Source: an uncultured Oscillospiraceae bacterium (lineage in GTDB: Bacteria; Bacillota; Clostridia; Oscillospirales; Acutalibacteraceae). Taken from it: DNA of 7,835 bases. Location: positions 1-7,835 of the forward strand of contig CAJKXG010000052.1 in the NCBI GenBank assembly GCA_905203795.1. Reading direction: 5' to 3'. Below are positions 1 through 6,336 of this stretch, in pieces. The position numbers and the translations under genes are program-made. How positions within the stretch are numbered: position 1 is the first letter of the stretch; the number at the start of each line of letters is the position of its first letter. The notes beneath the pieces are model-generated. The model worked only from the letters and a program-made list of their open reading frames with translations. It ran no database searches and was not told where the DNA came from.

Positions 1-1
1 G

Positions 2-1867
2 CTGGTGGGCAAGGAAATTCCCGTCGTGGCGGACACGTATGTGGAGATGGATTTCGGTACGGGTGTGGTGAAAATCACCCCTGCGCACGACCCGAACGAT
101 TTCGCCGTGGGCGAACGTCACGGGCTGGAGGTCATCACCGTCACCACCGAGGACGGTCATATGAATGAGCTGGCGGGCAAATATGCCGGTCTGACAATTG
201 CGGAGTGCCGCAAGGCGATCGTGCACGACCTGGAGGAGCAGGGCTATCTCCTCAAGATCGAGCCGCTCCAGCACAATGTCGGCATTTGCTATCGCTGCGG
301 CACCACCATTGAGCCGCGCGTGTCTACGCAGTGGTTTGTGGATATGAAACCGCTGGCAGAGCCGGCGATCCGCGCGGTTAAAGAAGGCAAAACAAAATTC
401 GTGCCGGAGCGCTTTGAAAAAATCTATTTCCATTGGCTGGAAAATATTCGCGATTGGTGTATTTCGCGTCAATTGTGGTGGGGACACCGCATTCCGGCGT
501 GGTATTGCGACGACTGCGGCGAAACCATCGTGGCGCGCGAGACGCCGGATGTGTGCCCGCACTGTGGCAGTCACCATCTGCATCAGGACGAGGATACGCT
601 GGATACATGGTTCTCGTCGGCGCTGTGGCCGTTTTCCACGCTCGGCTGGCCGGATCAGACAGAAGAACTGCGCTATTTCTATCCCACCAATACGCTGGTC
701 ACCGGCTATGATATCATCCCGTTCTGGGTGATGCGCATGATGTTCTCCGGATTGGAGCAGACCGGCGAAGTGCCGTTCGACACGGTGTTGATTCACGGTT
801 TGGTGCGGGATGCGCAAGGGCGCAAAATGTCCAAGTCGCTGGGCAACGGCATTGATCCGCTGGAGGTCATTGACCAATACGGCGCGGACGCCCTGCGCTT
901 TATGCTGGCGACCGGCAACAGCCCCGGAAACGACATGCGTTTCATCGAGGAAAAAGTGGAAGCAGCGCGCAATTTTGCCAATAAGCTGTGGAACGCCGCT
1001 CGTTTTATCCTCATGAACATCGGCGACAACGACGTGGCGCTGGAACTGCCCGCTGATCTGACGTTGGAGGACAAGTGGATTTTGTCCAAGTACAACACGC
1101 TGGTGGCGGCTGTGACGGATAATCTCGAAAAATTCGAGCTTGGCATGGCGGTGCAAAAGCTGTACGATTTCGTGTGGGATACGTTCTGCGATTGGTACAT
1201 CGAGCTGTGCAAGACCCGTTTGCAGGGAGACGGTGCGGCGGAGGCACGGCAGGTGTTGGTGTTTGTCATGACCGGTATGCTGCAATTGCTGCACCCGTTT
1301 ATGCCGTTTATCACCGAGGAAATCTGGCAATCGCTGCCGCATGAAGGGGAGACTCTCATGCGTACCGCCTGGCCGACGTACAACGAAGCGCTGAATTTTG
1401 CCGAGGAAGAGCGTGAACTGGAGCGCATTACCGCGGCGATCCGCGCGATCCGTAACCGCCGCGCGGAAATGAACGTGCCCCCGTCCAAAAAAGCGGAGGT
1501 GTTCATCGAGACGGCGTTTGCCGATACGTTTGAAAAAGGCGTTGTGTTTATGCAGCGGCTGGCGTCTGCGTCCACTGTGCAGGTGGGGGCGTCCTTTGAG
1601 TTGGGCGATGCGGTGCGTATCGTCACACCGGATGCGACGATCAAGATTCCGCTTGATGAGTTGGTGGACAGAGCCGCGGAATTGGCGCGTCTGCAAAAAG
1701 AAAAGGATAATGTGCAAAAGCAACTGGACGGCGTGCTGGCGCGCTTGGCGAATAAAGCGTTTACCGATAAAGCGCCGGAAGCCATTGTGGCGACTGCCCG
1801 TGAAAATGCCGCGCGGCTGCAAGAGCAGTTGACGCTGCTGGAGCAAAGCATGGCGGCATTCCGCTGA
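2..1867 (+). CDS. valS: Valyl-tRNA synthetase, 3' part (5' end outside window)
   Basis: This cytosolic class I synthetase charges tRNA-Val and hydrolyses misacylated Thr-tRNA-Val. The reading frame is already open at base 2, so the true start lies upstream and the GTG at base 5 is internal. About 620 of the usual 880 or so residues are present. With that GTG as residue 1, the fragment begins in the CP1 editing domain (FGTGVVKITPAHDPND, 17-32). Cysteine pairs of the zinc-binding type follow at CYRC (95-98) and at CDDC/CPHC (168-187). DWCISRQLWWGHRIP (150-164) returns to the catalytic core, and the KMSKS loop is at 274-278. Next comes the helical anticodon-binding domain (from DKWILSKYN). A Lys/Glu/Gln-rich C-terminal coiled coil (about 555-617), typical of bacterial ValRS, ends the protein. 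The frame is intact with no missing motif. It ends just before the terminator shared with mgtE. Confidence 0.97.
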   Translation: MVGKEIPVVADTYVEMDFGTGVVKITPAHDPNDFAVGERHGLEVITVTTEDGHMNELAGKYAGLTIAECRKAIVHDLEEQGYLLKIEPLQHNVGICYRCGTTIEPRVSTQWFVDMKPLAEPAIRAVKEGKTKFVPERFEKIYFHWLENIRDWCISRQLWWGHRIPAWYCDDCGETIVARETPDVCPHCGSHHLHQDEDTLDTWFSSALWPFSTLGWPDQTEELRYFYPTNTLVTGYDIIPFWVMRMMFSGLEQTGEVPFDTVLIHGLVRDAQGRKMSKSLGNGIDPLEVIDQYGADALRFMLATGNSPGNDMRFIEEKVEAARNFANKLWNAARFILMNIGDNDVALELPADLTLEDKWILSKYNTLVAAVTDNLEKFELGMAVQKLYDFVWDTFCDWYIELCKTRLQGDGAAEARQVLVFVMTGMLQLLHPFMPFITEEIWQSLPHEGETLMRTAWPTYNEALNFAEEERELERITAAIRAIRNRRAEMNVPPSKKAEVFIETAFADTFEKGVVFMQRLASASTVQVGASFELGDAVRIVTPDATIKIPLDELVDRAAELARLQKEKDNVQKQLDGVLARLANKAFTDKAPEAIVATARENAARLQEQLTLLEQSMAAFR

Positions 1868-1887
1868 TAGTCCGAAATCCGATCAAA

Positions 1888-1940
1888 AAATCCGCCCGTG
1901 TGAATCGTTGGATTCGCGCGGGCGGATTTGTTTGATAGTT
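1888..1940. terminator. Bidirectional terminator shared by valS and mgtE
   Basis: A 19-bp stem pairs 1888-1906 with 1911-1929, with a GTTG loop and two G-U pairs on the + strand. The outer arm is AAATCCGCCCG. The + strand continues into a T-rich run (TTTGATAGTTTTTTAT) and the minus strand exits into TTTTTT (complement of 1885-1890). The stem sits between the stop codons of two convergent genes, so it can end both transcripts. Confidence 0.9.
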
Positions 1941-1942
1941 TT

Positions 1943-3523
1943 TTATAATTTCAATGCCAGTGTGGCGATGTTGAAATAGATCGTCAAAGAGATCGCGTCC
2001 ACAATGGTGGTAATGAAGGGGCTTGCCATGACAGCAGGGTCGAAGCCGATCCGTTTTGCCAGCATCGGCAGGGAACAGCCGACCAGTTTGGCAGTGACCA
2101 CGGTGGCTACCAGTGTCGTACAGACGACGGCGGTGGCCGCCATGCTGACACCACTGTGCAGCAACATGTTGTCAACGACCATGATTTTCACAAAGCACGC
2201 GACAGCCAGCACAACACCGCAAAGCAGCGATACGCGCAGTTCTTTCCAGATGATCTTAAAGATGTCGCGCAACTCAATGTCGCCGATCGCCAAACCGCGA
2301 ATGATGGTGACGGATGCCTGACTGCCGGCATTGCCGCCGGAGTCCATCAGCATGGGGATGAACGCCGTCAACACCGGCACGACTTGCAGCGATGCTTCAA
2401 ACGAAGAAATGATCGAACCTGTGAAGGTGGCGGACACCATCAGCAGCAATAGCCACGGGATTCTTTGTGCCCAGATGCTGAATACGCCGGATTTGAGATA
2501 GGGGCGCTCGCTCGGCGTGATAGCCGCCATCTTTTCGATATCCTCGGTCGCCTCGTCCTCCATGACGTCCATCGCGTCATCGACCGTGACGATGCCGACC
2601 AGTCGATCTTCCAAATCTACGACCGGCAGCGCCAGAAAGTCGTATTTGTTGATCATTTTCACCGCGTCTTCTTTGTCGTCCACCGTGGTGATGGATTGCA
2701 CGTTCGGCTCCATGATGTTTTCGATGGAAGCATGTTGATCTGCCAGCAGCAGATCCTTGGCGGAAACATACCCGACCAGTTTGCGGTTTTCGTCGATCAC
2801 ATAGCAGGTGTAAATCGTCTCTTTGTCCAGCCCGGTCGTGCGGATGTGGTCAAATGCATCCTTCACACGCATGCCTTTCTTCAGATCGACATACTCAATG
2901 GTCATGATGCTGCCCACACTATCTTTGGGATAGTGCAGAATCTTGTTGATCCACATGCGCGTGTCGGGATCGGTTTGCTTCAGAATGCGCTTGACCACAT
3001 TGGCCGGCATTTCTTCGATGATGTCAACGGTATCGTCGAGATACAGTTCATCGACGACTTCTTTCAGTTCCTTATCGCTGAACACCTTGATCAGCGCTTC
3101 CTGATTGTCGCCGCTCATCTCGACGAACACTTCTGCCGCCAACTCTTTCGGCAGCAAGCGATACAGCAGCGGCAGTTCTGCCGGAGGCATTTCTTCCAGC
3201 AGCAACGCCACGTCGGCGGGATTCAGCTCGGACAGCATTTCCCGCAAACCGGCAAACCGCTTGTTCTCCAGTAAAAACCGCGCTTGGCGAAGACGCTCAT
3301 GTTCGTCAAATTCCAGTGTCAGCAGTTCCCGTTTTTCCGCTGTCAGAAGCGTAAATACAGCGGGGGCGGTTTCTGCCGGCAATTCGCGGAACAGCAAAGG
3401 CAGCGTATCCTCATCCAATTCATCCAGTACCGCCGCCATCTCCTGCGCCGTCATTCCTGCCATGGCGGCGGCTGCCTGCTCGAATTCATTCTGCTCCAAT
3501 AAGGAGCGCAGCAAATCAGTCAT
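1943..3523 (-). CDS. mgtE: MgtE-family magnesium channel/transporter with an extra N-terminal repeat
   Basis: This is an inner-membrane, Mg2+-gated Mg2+ channel of the MgtE/SLC41 type. The start was chosen at the ATG at 3523 because AGGAGG (3530-3535) lies 6 nt before it; the frame stays open 29 codons further upstream without a better site. The product is 526 residues. An acidic helical N domain spans about 1-200. A CBS pair follows, with IMTIEYV at 206-212, IMEPNVQS at 270-277 and the Mg-sensing acidic stretch VTVDDAMDVMEDEATEDIEK at 312-331. About five membrane helices run from WLLLLMVSATF (357) to the end. They carry the GGNAGSQAS motif (396-404) and the pore-type Asp in FITTIVDA (D509). 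Thermus MgtE has about 450 residues; the extra 76 or so here correspond to a duplicated N-domain repeat, since residues 8-72 align without gaps to 84-148. The leader upstream carries promoter and terminator-like structures. Confidence 0.96.
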   Translation of the reverse strand: MTDLLRSLLEQNEFEQAAAAMAGMTAQEMAAVLDELDEDTLPLLFRELPAETAPAVFTLLTAEKRELLTLEFDEHERLRQARFLLENKRFAGLREMLSELNPADVALLLEEMPPAELPLLYRLLPKELAAEVFVEMSGDNQEALIKVFSDKELKEVVDELYLDDTVDIIEEMPANVVKRILKQTDPDTRMWINKILHYPKDSVGSIMTIEYVDLKKGMRVKDAFDHIRTTGLDKETIYTCYVIDENRKLVGYVSAKDLLLADQHASIENIMEPNVQSITTVDDKEDAVKMINKYDFLALPVVDLEDRLVGIVTVDDAMDVMEDEATEDIEKMAAITPSERPYLKSGVFSIWAQRIPWLLLLMVSATFTGSIISSFEASLQVVPVLTAFIPMLMDSGGNAGSQASVTIIRGLAIGDIELRDIFKIIWKELRVSLLCGVVLAVACFVKIMVVDNMLLHSGVSMAATAVVCTTLVATVVTAKLVGCSLPMLAKRIGFDPAVMASPFITTIVDAISLTIYFNIATLALKL

Positions 3524-3529
3524 ATCGTT

Positions 3530-3535
3530 CCTCCT
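3530..3535 (-). promoter_or_regulatory. Ribosome binding site deciding the mgtE start
   Basis: AGGAGG on the minus strand lies 6 nt before the ATG at 3523. This supports the start at MTDLLRSLL rather than the upstream in-frame ATG at 3610, which lies within the terminator-like leader hairpin. Confidence 0.85.
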
Positions 3536-3544
3536 ACTCTCATG

Positions 3545-3550
3545 ATTGTA
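3545..3550 (-). promoter_or_regulatory. Possible mgtE-proximal -10 element
   Basis: TACAAT (5 of 6 to consensus) lies on the minus strand just upstream of the mgtE ribosome site and downstream of the leader terminator. The hexamer 17 bp upstream (GTCATA) is a poor -35. If this site is used, the upstream leader would be an independent RNA rather than an mgtE attenuator. Confidence 0.3.
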
Positions 3551-3574
3551 CCCGAACCGTGAGGAAGTATGACG

Positions 3575-3659
3575 CAAAACAAAAAAGCACCGTTTTCGAT
3601 GAGAAAACAAGGCGATCTATCCTGCGGATATATCACCTGTCGCTCATAGAACGGCGCTT
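3575..3659 (-). terminator. Terminator-like three-tier hairpin in the mgtE leader
   Basis: Read on the minus strand, AAGCGCCGUU (3659-3650) pairs with AACGGUGCUU (3594-3585) in 10 consecutive pairs including one G-U. The U-run UUUUUUGUUUUG (3586-3575) begins at the end of the stem. Inside it, AUGAG (3647-3643) pairs with CUCAU (3603-3599). An inner hairpin of about 13 bp (3638-3626 with 3622-3610, loop GCA, one G-U, one mismatch) caps the rod. This matches an intrinsic terminator placed about 50 nt before the mgtE start codon. Confidence 0.65.
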
Positions 3660-3673
3660 CCCGAAAAGCAAAA

Positions 3674-3717
3674 AGCGGCTATGATACGAGGAAAATGGAC
3701 ACTGCTTCAGCGCCGCT
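3674..3717 (-). promoter_or_regulatory. Alternative stem competing with the 12-bp inverted repeat
   Basis: On the minus strand, AGCGGC inside the 91-bp unit (3717-3712) can pair with GCCGCT just outside it (3679-3674), directly followed by TTTTTGCTTTT-like sequence. The 3' arm of the 12-bp stem lies in its loop, so the two foldings exclude each other or form a pseudoknot. This is a fold read by eye, without an energy calculation. Confidence 0.3.
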
Positions 3718-3771
3718 CCCCAGCCGCCTTCGACCGCCCGGTTTCGCGCCGCCAATACTCCCTGCCTCCAT
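3679..3771 (-). CDS. Candidate 30-residue leader peptide upstream of mgtE
   Basis: An ATG at 3771 opens a 31-codon frame ending in TAG at 3679. The Shine-Dalgarno-like GAGGTGA (3783-3777) lies 5 nt before the ATG. The peptide begins MEAGSIGGAKPGGRRR and ends SIFLVS. It is Gly/Arg-rich with no signal or membrane segment. The start codon lies in the 5' arm, and codons 25-28 largely in the 3' arm, of the 12-bp inverted repeat, so initiation and RNA folding could compete. I do not recognise the product. The other frames of this GC-rich unit are also open, so the ORF may be fortuitous. Confidence 0.35.
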   Translation of the reverse strand: MEAGSIGGAKPGGRRRLGSGAEAVSIFLVS

Positions 3772-3778
3772 TTTCCTC
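3688..3778. repeat. 91-bp unit bounded by perfect 12-bp inverted repeats
   Basis: GAGGAAAATGGA (3688-3699) is the exact reverse complement of TCCATTTTCCTC (3767-3778). In minus-strand RNA the stem extends by two more G-U pairs. The 67-bp interior is strongly strand-biased, purine/G-rich on the minus strand with many GG and GGG runs. The unit is flanked on both sides by AC. It could be the closing stem of a structured leader RNA or a small MITE-like dispersed repeat. No second copy is in this window. Confidence 0.6.
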
Positions 3779-3807
3779 ACCTCGCTGTTTGTCGAAATCT
3801 ATATTAT

Positions 3808-3836
3808 ATCATATGTCAAAATCCGCGGTTTGTCAA
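3808..3836 (-). promoter_or_regulatory. Strong sigma-A-type promoter for the mgtE leader
   Basis: On the minus strand there is a perfect TTGACA (3836-3831), a 17-bp spacer and TATGAT (3813-3808), placing the start of transcription near 3801. This gives a leader of about 278 nt before the mgtE ATG, enclosing the inverted-repeat unit, the short ORF and the terminator-like hairpin. Confidence 0.85.
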
Positions 3837-3900
3837 GTGACGAAGCAAGAAACTTTTCGCAAAAATGGGTATACTGAACATGCAGGAAGGGGGAGATGAG

Positions 3901-4644
3901 ATGCGTCCGGCAAAACAGGCTCGTTTGTTGCTGAAAAGGCGGTGGCAGCCCGCTATTACAGTACAGTGTATCGGCTGTACGGCGGTGCTGTTTTTGCTCG
4001 TTGCCGAACGGTTGCTTTGCCGATGGCTGACGCCTTCTCTCGGCGGCTATGCCGTGTGGGCGGCAGCCGCTTTGGCGATCATCGCCGATCTGCTGCTGAC
4101 TTCCCCTCTGAGAGTCGGGCAGTCGCATTTCTATCGAGCGCTGGCGGGCGGCTCGCCCGAAGCGCCGATTCGTGTTTGGCATATGTACCGACACGGCGGT
4201 TACCGCAAAACGGTGTCGTGGCGGCTGGGACTTTGGCTGCGCCGTGCGGGGTGGACATTGCTGTTCGGTTTTCCCGCTGCGGCTGTGTTTGCCTATGCGG
4301 TGTATTGCCGTCAAACGGGGTTGACGGATCCGTTGTCGCAAATGCTGTATTTGTTGTCCACCGTGACCGCCGCAGGGTTGCTGATCGCGGCGCTGATCGT
4401 TACACAGCTTGTGATGCTCCGATACATGCCCGCGCAATATCTGCTGGCAGAAGAACCGACGGCCAAAGCGGCATTTCGGCGCGCCAAGCAGATGATGAAA
4501 GGGAAAACAGGCGAGGCAGCGGGGCTGTATCTGGGGTTTTCTGGCTGGTTGTTCGCCTGCTTGTTCGGACTGCCGTATTTCTACGCCGCACCGCTGTTTT
4601 TCACAACAAGGGCGGAATGGGTTGCACGCAATCAAAAAGTGTGA
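3901..4644 (+). CDS. DUF975-like multi-pass membrane protein
   Basis: The predicted integral membrane protein has 247 residues and unknown function. The ATG at 3901 was chosen because a GGGGGAG-type ribosome site (about 3887-3893) precedes it at normal distance; the ATG at 3865 has none. Hydrophobic segments lie near 19-36, 49-66, 117-136, 148-172 and 206-236, with basic stretches at the N-terminus and around 91-116. The C-terminal part (RYMPAQYLLAEEP at 174-186, then AKQMMKGKTGEA and a GFSGWLFACLFGLPY helix) matches the layout I know from DUF975 proteins: a Tyr-rich helix end, an ILAENP-like turn, an MMKG segment and a last Gly/Trp helix. Assignment to that family is from memory and moderate. 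It lies 41 bp before the ABC-F gene on the same strand, so co-transcription is likely. Confidence 0.8.
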   Translation: MRPAKQARLLLKRRWQPAITVQCIGCTAVLFLLVAERLLCRWLTPSLGGYAVWAAAALAIIADLLLTSPLRVGQSHFYRALAGGSPEAPIRVWHMYRHGGYRKTVSWRLGLWLRRAGWTLLFGFPAAAVFAYAVYCRQTGLTDPLSQMLYLLSTVTAAGLLIAALIVTQLVMLRYMPAQYLLAEEPTAKAAFRRAKQMMKGKTGEAAGLYLGFSGWLFACLFGLPYFYAAPLFFTTRAEWVARNQKV

Positions 4645-4650
4645 TATACT
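4622..4650 (+). promoter_or_regulatory. Possible promoter for the ABC-F gene
   Basis: An extended -10 (TGA then TATACT, 4642-4650) overlaps the stop codon of the DUF975-like gene. TTGCAC (4622-4627) lies 17 bp upstream as a partial -35. The ABC-F gene could therefore be transcribed independently as well as by read-through. Confidence 0.4.
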
Positions 4651-4685
4651 GGTTGCTGTATTATGGATAACGTACGGAGGAACTT

Positions 4686-6287
4686 ATGATTACAGTATCG
4701 GATGTCAGCCTGAATTTCAGCGGACAAAACCTGTTTACGCATGTCAATTTGAAATTTGTTCCCGGCAACTGCTACGGTGTGATCGGTGCAAACGGCGCGG
4801 GAAAATCCACCTTTTTGCGCATTTTGTCCGGCGATCTGGAGCCGTCTACCGGCGAGGTGATCCGCGATCCCAAAACCCGCATGTCGGTGCTCAAGCAGGA
4901 TCATTACGCCTATAACGAGTACACGGTGCTGGACACGATCATTCTCGGCAATCCGCGGTTGTATGAGATCATGCAGCAAAAGGATGCACTGTACGCCAAG
5001 GAGGATTTCACCGATGAGGACGGTGCACTGGCGGCGGAACTGGAGGGTGAGTTTGCCGAACTGAACGGTTGGGAAGCCGAGACGGAAGCGGGGCGCATCC
5101 TGCAGGGCTTGGGGCTGCCCACCGATCTGCTGTACAGCACGATGAGCGAGCTGGCGGATAAGCAGAAAGTGAAAATTCTGTTGGCGCAGGCGCTGTTCGG
5201 TCAGCCGGACATTATCCTGCTGGACGAGCCGACCAACCACTTGGACATCGCTTCCATTCGCTGGCTGGAGGATTTTCTGATGGACTATGCCGGCACCGTG
5301 ATCGTGGTGTCGCACGACCGTCACTTCCTCAACAATGTGTGTACGCATATTGTGGATGTGGATTATAACAAAATCAAAATCTATGTCGGCAACTACGATT
5401 TCTGGTACGAGTCCAGCCAGTTGATGCAGCGCATGATCCGCGATCAGAACAAGAAAAACGAGGACAAGATCAAAGAACTGCAAAGCTTCATCCAGCGTTT
5501 CTCCGCCAACAAATCCAAATCCCGTCAGGCGACCTCCCGCAAAAAGCTGCTGGATAAGCTGACCGTGGAGGAGATGCCGGCATCGTCCCGTCGGTATCCG
5601 TTCGTCGGATTCCAGATGGACCGTGAAGCGGGTAAGGAGATTTTGGCGGTCGAGGGGCTGACCAAGACAGTGGACGGCGTGAAGGTGCTGGACAATGTGT
5701 CCTTCCGCGTGAATAAAGAGGATAAGATCGCGTTTGTCGGCAATGAGATTGCCGTGACGACGCTGTTTAAAATCTTGATGGAAGAAGAAACACCGGATGC
5801 GGGCAGCTTCAAATGGGGCGGCACGACCTCTCAGTCGTATTTCCCGAAAGACAATTCCGCTTTCTTCGACGGTTGTCAGTTGACCGTGCTGGAATGGCTC
5901 AAGCAGTATGCCGCCGATGATACCGAAACGTATCTGCGCGGCTTTCTCGGCAAAATGCTGTTTTCCGGCGATGATGTACTCAAGCCGGTCAATGTGCTGT
6001 CCGGCGGCGAAAAGGTGCGTTGCATGCTGTCCCGTATGATGATGTTCGGCTCGAATGTGCTGATTCTGGATCAGCCGACCAACCATCTCGATCTGGAATC
6101 CATCACGGCGGTCAACAACGGTCTGACGGATTTCAAAGGCAACGTCCTGTTTTCGTCCTACGACCATCAATTCATCCAGACGGTCGCCAATCGCATCATT
6201 GAGATGCAGGAGGACGGCGGCATTTTGGATAAGACGATGACATATGACGATTTCCTTGTGTTCAAGGGTGTCGGACAAACCGCATAA
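4686..6287 (+). CDS. ABC-F ATPase (YkpA/YbiT type) with a degenerate second ATP site
   Basis: This is a soluble ABC-F protein of 533 residues with tandem ATPase domains and no membrane part; relatives act on the ribosome. GGAGG (4676-4680) sits 5 nt before the ATG. NBD1 is complete in Walker A (GANGAGKST, 34-42), Walker B (IILLDEPTNHLD, 176-187) and the H-switch (VSHDRHF, 208-214). Its signature is the degenerate MSELADKQK (153-161), as in YbiT. The linker between the domains includes FSANKSKSRQATSR (272-285), which matches YbiT. NBD2 keeps its signature LSGGEKVR (438-445) but is altered at the catalytic positions. Walker A reads GNEIAVTT (352-359) with Val instead of Lys, Walker B reads LDQPTNHLD with Gln463 instead of Glu, and the H-switch reads SSYDHQF with Tyr492 instead of His. 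One composite site is thus intact and the other appears dead. The frame is full-length, so this is not simple decay. Assignment to ABC-F is very secure; its physiological role is unknown. Confidence 0.95.
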   Translation: MITVSDVSLNFSGQNLFTHVNLKFVPGNCYGVIGANGAGKSTFLRILSGDLEPSTGEVIRDPKTRMSVLKQDHYAYNEYTVLDTIILGNPRLYEIMQQKDALYAKEDFTDEDGALAAELEGEFAELNGWEAETEAGRILQGLGLPTDLLYSTMSELADKQKVKILLAQALFGQPDIILLDEPTNHLDIASIRWLEDFLMDYAGTVIVVSHDRHFLNNVCTHIVDVDYNKIKIYVGNYDFWYESSQLMQRMIRDQNKKNEDKIKELQSFIQRFSANKSKSRQATSRKKLLDKLTVEEMPASSRRYPFVGFQMDREAGKEILAVEGLTKTVDGVKVLDNVSFRVNKEDKIAFVGNEIAVTTLFKILMEEETPDAGSFKWGGTTSQSYFPKDNSAFFDGCQLTVLEWLKQYAADDTETYLRGFLGKMLFSGDDVLKPVNVLSGGEKVRCMLSRMMMFGSNVLILDQPTNHLDLESITAVNNGLTDFKGNVLFSSYDHQFIQTVANRIIEMQEDGGILDKTMTYDDFLVFKGVGQTA

Positions 6288-6291
6288 TCCA

Positions 6292-6331
6292 AATCCCCCT
6301 TTTGTGCATATACTGTGCCAAAAGGGGGATT
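6292..6331 (+). terminator. Hairpin after the ABC-F gene that contains the next gene's ribosome site
   Basis: AATCCCCCTTTTG (6292-6304) is the exact reverse complement of CAAAAGGGGGATT (6319-6331), giving a 13-bp stem with a 14-nt loop, five bases after the ABC-F stop. The downstream T-run is short (TTGCTTT), so termination may be partial. The GGGGG in the 3' arm (6324-6328) is also the only Shine-Dalgarno candidate for the SOD-like gene at 6337. Confidence 0.7.
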
Positions 6332-6336
6332 GCTTT

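Larger units (their letters stand above)
3524..3900. other. Intergenic region between divergent mgtE and the DUF975-like gene
   Basis: This 377-bp gap holds the mgtE-strand promoter, the 91-bp inverted-repeat unit, a candidate leader ORF and a terminator-like hairpin, all listed separately. For the + strand gene only a weak -10 (TATACT, 3870-3875) without a convincing -35 is visible, followed by the ribosome site. I looked for the M-box (ykoK) Mg2+ aptamer often found before mgtE in Firmicutes. Apart from a short AGGTGAGG string I do not find its conserved core. Confidence 0.7.

Noticed and set aside
793..1851. Long minus-strand open frame opposite valS
   Set aside because: It is the antisense shadow of a clearly conserved valS frame; the translation is Ser/Ala-rich low-complexity with no domain or ribosome site.
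2465..3274. 269-codon + strand open frame opposite mgtE
   Set aside because: It is a shadow of mgtE; composition is unusually His/Phe/Gln-rich and no start signal precedes it.
3713..3766. G-quadruplex on the minus strand of the 91-bp unit
   Set aside because: There are many GG runs but few GGG runs and irregular spacing; at most weak two-tetrad structures are possible, so it is not called as a feature.
3524..3801. M-box (ykoK) Mg2+ riboswitch upstream of mgtE
   Set aside because: Expected from context, and AGGTGAGG resembles part of it, but the conserved GCUGC-GCCC and GACGCCAAUGGGUCAACAG-like core is not present; a covariance-model search would settle it.
3681..3899. Short + strand frames running through the 91-bp unit
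   Set aside because: They lack a ribosome site and run across the mgtE promoter; they reflect the open character of the GC-rich repeat unit.
3865..3900. Upstream ATG extending the DUF975-like protein by 12 residues
   Set aside because: No ribosome site precedes it, and the purine-rich site at 3887-3893 is placed for the ATG at 3901.
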